Shown one piece after another: positions 60,300-64,000 of a stretch of DNA of 64,000 nucleotides. The stretch is from Sphingomonas phyllosphaerae 5.2. GTDB lineage: Bacteria > Pseudomonadota > Alphaproteobacteria > Sphingomonadales > Sphingomonadaceae. The DNA lies in contig NZ_ATTI01000002.1 of assembly GCF_000419605.1 (NCBI RefSeq), positions 1-64,000 on the forward strand. Reading direction: 5' to 3'. The notes under the pieces are model-generated. The model saw only the letters and a list, made by a program, of their open reading frames with translations. It did not search any database and was not told the DNA's origin. Position 1 is the first letter of the stretch, and each line of letters begins with the position of its first letter. A program made the translations under genes and the position numbers.

Positions 60300-60833
60300 A
60301 TGCTAAGCAAAGGGCGGATGAGGAGATTGCGTCGCGACGAGCGCGGCGCCACGCTCATCGAATTCGCTCTCGTGGCGTTGCCGTTCTTCGCGCTGCTGCT
60401 GGCGACGTTGCAGACCTGCATTGCCTTTTTTGCGCAGCAATGCCTCGACACCGCGGCGGAGAGTACCGCACGTCAGCTGATGACCGGCGCCGCGCAAAAG
60501 GCCGGCATGAACCAGACCGCCTTCAAGACGATGGCATGCAAGAACCTGCCGAACTTCATGACCTGTGCCAACACGATGATCGACGTCCAGTCCGCGACCG
60601 AATTCGCGTCGGTCGCCACCACGACGCCGGCATTGACCTACGACACCGCCAGCAATGTCTCAAACACGTGGCAGTTCGCGCCGGGTGGCCCCGGCAGCGT
60701 CGTCGTTATGCGCGTGATGTACCTTCTGCCGGTCGTCGGCGCGCCGCTGGGGTTCAACCTTGCGACCGCCCGCGGCGGTCGGCGGCTGCTGGTGTCGACC
60801 ATCGTCTTTAAATCGGAGCCATACGCGTCATGA
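60300..60833 (+). CDS. TadE-like pilus assembly protein
   Basis: 177 aa from ATG 60300. The N-terminus RDERGATLIEFALVALPFFALLL is the TadE signature: charged leader, Gly-Ala-x-x-x-Glu-Phe and a hydrophobic helix. These pseudopilin-like proteins are minor components of Flp/Tad pili. The stop overlaps the next ATG. No TadA/B/C or pilin genes are in the window. Confidence 0.85.
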   Translation: MLSKGRMRRLRRDERGATLIEFALVALPFFALLLATLQTCIAFFAQQCLDTAAESTARQLMTGAAQKAGMNQTAFKTMACKNLPNFMTCANTMIDVQSATEFASVATTTPALTYDTASNVSNTWQFAPGGPGSVVVMRVMYLLPVVGAPLGFNLATARGGRRLLVSTIVFKSEPYAS

Positions 60834-61435
60834 CGCGCTCCGGCTTCGCAGCGTGGCGTCTGCTGCGTGACCGGCGCGCGGTCGCGGCGACCGAATTCGC
60901 GATCATCCTGCCGGTAATGCTGCTGCTGTATCTGGGCGGGTTCCAGCTGATGGATGCGATCGCGACCTATCGCAAGGTCACGAGCACGGTCCGCGCGCTC
61001 GCCGACCTGTCGACGCAGAGCGAACAGGTCACGCCGGCGGAAATGACCGCAATTCTCGCCGGGACACGCCAGATCATGGCGCCGTATTCGATCACCGGAT
61101 CGACGCTGTCGGTTGTCGCGATCGATTTCGACAATCTCGGCCAACCGTCGGTCACCTGGGTCTGTGCGCAGACGGTGACCGCGTCGTGCGGCACGTCCTA
61201 TCCGGGGTTGCAGGTGGCCAACCTGAAGATCCCGGCCGGGTTGCGCGTGCCGAACAGCACGTTGCTCTACAGCGCGCTGTCGTTGCCGTACGTACCGATC
61301 TTCAGCGGTGCGTTCATGTTGCCGGTAACGCTCAGTGACAAGCTGTTTATGTCTCCGCGGCGTTCGCCATCGGTGTGCCTTAACAAGGGCACCCCGACAG
61401 CGCCGCTGTGCGTCGGAAAAGGCGGTGTCACATGA
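60830..61435 (+). CDS. TadE/TadG-like protein
   Basis: 201 aa from ATG 60830, overlapping the upstream stop. It starts RDRRAVAATEFAIILPVMLLLYLGG, the same charged/Glu/hydrophobic pattern, followed by a helix resembling pilin N-termini and a beta-rich C-terminal part with four cysteines. It is the second member of the trio. Confidence 0.82.
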   Translation: MTRSGFAAWRLLRDRRAVAATEFAIILPVMLLLYLGGFQLMDAIATYRKVTSTVRALADLSTQSEQVTPAEMTAILAGTRQIMAPYSITGSTLSVVAIDFDNLGQPSVTWVCAQTVTASCGTSYPGLQVANLKIPAGLRVPNSTLLYSALSLPYVPIFSGAFMLPVTLSDKLFMSPRRSPSVCLNKGTPTAPLCVGKGGVT

Positions 61436-62967
61436 TCCGGACCTTCTGCACCTTGCTGCGGCGGCTGGCATCGGAACGGCGCGGCGGCGTCCTGATGCTC
61501 TTCGCGATTTCGCTGGTTCCGATGATCTTCGCCACCGGCATGGGGATCGATTACGCGCGGGCGGTGCGGCTGCGCACCAAGCTGAACGCGATCGCGGACG
61601 CTGCGGCGCTGGCGGGCGTATCGCAGCCGATGATGAACGTGGTCGACGACACGCAGGTCCGTGCGGCCGCGCTGGCGATGTTCAACGGGCAATCGGCCGG
61701 GCTGGAAGGACTGGCAGCGGCACCGCAGATCACGGTGGTCGTCACGCATCCCGAAGGCGCCACGTCGCGGGCGGTGGCGGTGACCTATACCGCGGGCTCG
61801 ACGAACATGTTTGCCAGCATCCTCAACCTGCGCAGCATCGGAATCGGCGGCGCATCGACCGCAACTGCAACCGCAGCGCCGAACGTCGATTTCTATCTTG
61901 CGCTGGACACCTCACCGTCGATGGCGCTGGCCACCACCACCGCTGGCATGACGCTGATGGACACCGTCCTGAAGTGCACGTTCGCGTGCCATAGCAACAA
62001 CATGGCGGCGGTCAGCACCTCAAGCTTCCCGAACCTGATCGTCGACACCACCAAGTTTTCGATCAACAAGAAAAATTACGGCACCAAGACGGTCGGCGGG
62101 TTCCCGGCAACGGTCATCGATGCCAATGGCACCTATATCTTCGACAACAAGACCACCAATGTTCCGGCGCGCTGTAATCAGGGCGGCAAGGACCTGTGCG
62201 TCTACAACAGCAACGGCACCGCCGTCGACAGTTACTGGTATGCCCTGAACCAGGGCGTGCGGATGCGTGTCACCGACGAGCGCGCGGCGATCCGCGACCT
62301 GATGACGCTGGCGATGCAATATGCCGACCAGAACAAGCGACGCTATCACGCCTCGCTCCACACCTTCGACCACAAGTCGAACTTCAAGACGCTGGTGACG
62401 ATGCCGAATCCCAGCGCGGCGGCGAACCTGACGGCGGTGTCGAATGCGGCGGACGCGATCGATCTGGTCACGGTCAACGATCTGGCCGGGGGCGGGCGCC
62501 CGCCCAACGGCGAAAGCGGCACCGAATACCTTTTCACCAGCCTGGAGTCGGTCCTCACCCAGATGGGCGCGATCATGCCGGCCAAGAGCGGGCAGGGCTC
62601 CGACCAGCCCGGCGACACGCCGCAGGCGATGATGTTCCTCGTTACCGACGGGATGAGCGACGAGAATATCGGCTCCGGACGCACGCGCTCTGCGATGCGC
62701 GACCAGCAGGTCGCGCAATGCAATGCGATCAAGGCGCGCGGGATCAGGCTGGCGATCCTCTATACCGAATACACGGCCGAATCGATCAAGGACGACGAGC
62801 CCAATCAGCGCGCCCTGGCACAGGCGGCAATTCCCAATATCGCGCCGCAACTGACCAAGTGCGCGTCGCCAGGGCTGCTCTATACCGTGAAGACCGACCA
62901 GAGCATGTCGACCGCGTTGCAGGCGCTGTTCGCAAAGGCGATGGTCACCGCCCGCCTGACGCAGTGA
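61432..62967 (+). CDS. TadG-like pilus protein with von Willebrand A domain
   Basis: 511 aa from ATG 61432, overlapping the upstream stop. Leader RRGGVLMLFAISLVPMIFATGMGIDYARAV is TadG-like. A vWA domain starts near residue 152 with a MIDAS DTSPS motif and continues to TDGMSDENIG (about residues 403-412). The C-terminus is helical. TadG-type proteins sit in the inner membrane and periplasm and are linked to Tad pilus function or adhesion. Confidence 0.85.
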   Translation: MIRTFCTLLRRLASERRGGVLMLFAISLVPMIFATGMGIDYARAVRLRTKLNAIADAAALAGVSQPMMNVVDDTQVRAAALAMFNGQSAGLEGLAAAPQITVVVTHPEGATSRAVAVTYTAGSTNMFASILNLRSIGIGGASTATATAAPNVDFYLALDTSPSMALATTTAGMTLMDTVLKCTFACHSNNMAAVSTSSFPNLIVDTTKFSINKKNYGTKTVGGFPATVIDANGTYIFDNKTTNVPARCNQGGKDLCVYNSNGTAVDSYWYALNQGVRMRVTDERAAIRDLMTLAMQYADQNKRRYHASLHTFDHKSNFKTLVTMPNPSAAANLTAVSNAADAIDLVTVNDLAGGGRPPNGESGTEYLFTSLESVLTQMGAIMPAKSGQGSDQPGDTPQAMMFLVTDGMSDENIGSGRTRSAMRDQQVAQCNAIKARGIRLAILYTEYTAESIKDDEPNQRALAQAAIPNIAPQLTKCASPGLLYTVKTDQSMSTALQALFAKAMVTARLTQ

Positions 62968-63416
62968 TCGGCGGCTGGCGGGGAGGCGGGGGATGCCGTG
63001 GATCGGTACGCCTCCACCAGCAAAGGCAGGCATATCTCGCGCCGGTCAGGGGGAGCGTAGCCGAGAGGGCGCGACCGTGCCGCCCACGGCGTGCATCAAC
63101 CCGTGGAGCCGGATGCACGGGGTTAACCTGCCGTCGCCGATCAGCCACACCGCGCCGTGTCAAACGACCGACCGATAGGCTCGCCACGTAGAGCGGAAGC
63201 AGGAGTTATCAGAATATCCTGTGGAACATAGGTTAAGACCTGAGCTTTAGGATATTTGGCCGATCATGACCGCAAGCAGTTGATCGTCGCTCGTTCGAAA
63301 CCCCGCTGGCTCCCGGGGGCGTTCGTAACATGTCCGCGCCCAGAGCGTTCGACCGGTCAGAACGGCCAACACGGCGTGATTGCGGGGTATCGGCGCGGAC
63401 GGTACGTTCGCCGGAC
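62968..63416 (+). other. Intergenic region after the Tad-like trio and before rmlC
   Basis: 449 bp without a convincing gene. It holds a hairpin CGTGCATC...GATGCACG (63,090-63,119; 8-bp stem, 14-base loop), possibly ending the trio's transcript. Downstream lies an AT-richer segment with inverted AATATCC (63,213-63,219) and GGATATT (63,250-63,256) that may be part of the rmlC promoter. I see no tRNA fold. Confidence 0.45.
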
Positions 63417-63983
63417 ATGGCATGTTCCCCCGTGCAGCTCCTTCGCCCTCGCCGGTTCGGCGACAGCCGCGGCTGGCTCACGGAAGTCTATTCGGTACCT
63501 GCCTTCGCTGCGCTGGGTATCGACTGCACGTTCGTGCAGGACAATCACTCGCTCTCGGCCCCAGCCTTCACGCTGCGCGGCCTGCACTTCCAGACGCCCC
63601 CGCGTGCGCAGGACAAGCTGGTGCGCTGCGTCCGCGGGCGGATCTTCGATGTTTCGGTCGACGTGCGTGCGGGCTCACCGAGCTACGGCCAGTGGGTCGG
63701 CACTGAACTCAGCGCCGAGAACGGCCACCAGCTGTTCATCCCCGTCGGCTTCGCGCACGGCTTCGTCACGCTCGAGCCCGATTGCGAGGTCACGTACAAA
63801 TGTTCGGACACCTACGCTCCCGCTAACGACGGCGGGATCCGCTGGGACAGCGTCGGCATCGACTGGCCGATCCCGGCCGGCACCACGCCGGAGCTGAGCG
63901 AGAAGGACAAGGTCCAGCCGACGCTCGCCGAGTTCGACAGCCCCTTCGCCTATGACGGCCGTCCGCTGACGCCGCTCGCCTGA
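63417..63983 (+). CDS. rmlC: dTDP-4-dehydrorhamnose 3,5-epimerase
   Basis: 188 aa from ATG 63417 (the frame is open further upstream but without family sequence). LLRPRRFGDSRGWLTEVYS, LRGLHFQTPP (catalytic His), PVGFAHGFVTLE and SDTYAPANDGGIRWD (catalytic Tyr) are all present. It epimerises dTDP-4-keto-6-deoxyglucose on the way to dTDP-L-rhamnose. A next gene begins 14 bp later, so a rml operon probably continues beyond the window. Confidence 0.9.
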   Translation: MACSPVQLLRPRRFGDSRGWLTEVYSVPAFAALGIDCTFVQDNHSLSAPAFTLRGLHFQTPPRAQDKLVRCVRGRIFDVSVDVRAGSPSYGQWVGTELSAENGHQLFIPVGFAHGFVTLEPDCEVTYKCSDTYAPANDGGIRWDSVGIDWPIPAGTTPELSEKDKVQPTLAEFDSPFAYDGRPLTPLA

Positions 63984-63996
63984 GGACCCGACCGAC

Positions 63997-64000
63997 ATGC
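63997..64000 (+). CDS. Start codon of a further gene (truncated by the window)
   Basis: An ATG at 63,997 follows TGAGGACCCGACCGAC, with AGGA as a possible ribosome-binding site. By position it could be rmlB, rmlD or rmlA. Only the first codon is visible, so the identity is a guess. Confidence 0.3.

Noticed and set aside
63040..63130. tRNA-like or riboswitch-like structure (two adjacent hairpins)
   Set aside because: No cloverleaf, no T-loop consensus and no recognised aptamer core; kept only as possible hairpins in the intergenic entry.

Overview
This is a GC-rich window from an alphaproteobacterium, most probably a sphingomonad (Sphingomonas or a close relative). The gene set points that way: an Fe-S photolyase, a large TonB-dependent receptor, an RTX metalloprotease, a Wzx/Wzy-type exopolysaccharide (EPS) locus, and the intergenic repeat at 2.4-2.9 kb. 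The assignment rests on gene content and style, not on a ribosomal marker. I see no rRNA, tRNA or CRISPR array.

Layout. 0-8 kb is chromosomal: the start of a thioredoxin-like protein, a secreted TPR/TonB-C protein, a tandem intergenic repeat, an Fe-S photolyase, an O-antigen-ligase-like protein, a secreted amidase and a cupin. 8.1-15.0 kb is one giant autotransporter (about 2,320 aa). 15.2-47.8 kb is a mosaic EPS island. Its left edge is a decayed copy of a small secreted-protein gene whose intact copy (47,897-48,493) sits at the right edge, so the island lies between direct repeats. 48.5-54.4 kb holds a serralysin-like M10 protease and a TonB-dependent receptor. 54.5-63 kb holds RlpA, a DNA/RNA non-specific endonuclease, a membrane-tethered LuxR-type regulator, a four-gene operon ending in a protealysin-like protease and its emfourin-type inhibitor, and a TadE/TadG-like trio. 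The window ends in an rmlC gene and the first codon of the next gene.

The EPS island has two modules. Module 1 (16.3-27.4 kb, one tightly overlapping plus-strand operon) encodes a Wzy-like protein, a GT4, CDP-glucose synthesis (RfbF, RfbG), an RmlC-type epimerase, a NovU/TylC3-type sugar C-methyltransferase, a PLP sugar aminotransferase, two hexapeptide acyltransferases, a Wzx flippase and a GT2. Together these predict a CDP-activated, C-methylated, N-acylated 6-deoxy amino sugar. Module 2 (29.9-44.6 kb) encodes a GT4, the priming sugar-phosphate transferase, a second Wzy-like protein, Wza, a Wzc-type co-polymerase/tyrosine kinase, accessory proteins, and two paralogous right-handed beta-helix proteins near its two ends.

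Insertion sequences separate and bound the modules and are nested in three places: an IS481-type element inside an IS630 element (27.7-29.8 kb), an IS110 element inside an IS3 element (40.9-43.2 kb), and an intact IS3 element inside a second, inverted IS481-type copy (45.4-47.7 kb). Target duplications and interrupted reading frames can be rejoined by eye for the first and third. Both IS481 copies carry the same frameshift.

The least described parts are the C-methyl amino sugar pathway, the beta-helix pair, the small secreted-protein gene duplicated at the island edges, and the lipoprotein/membrane protein/protealysin/emfourin operon beside a membrane-tethered regulator.
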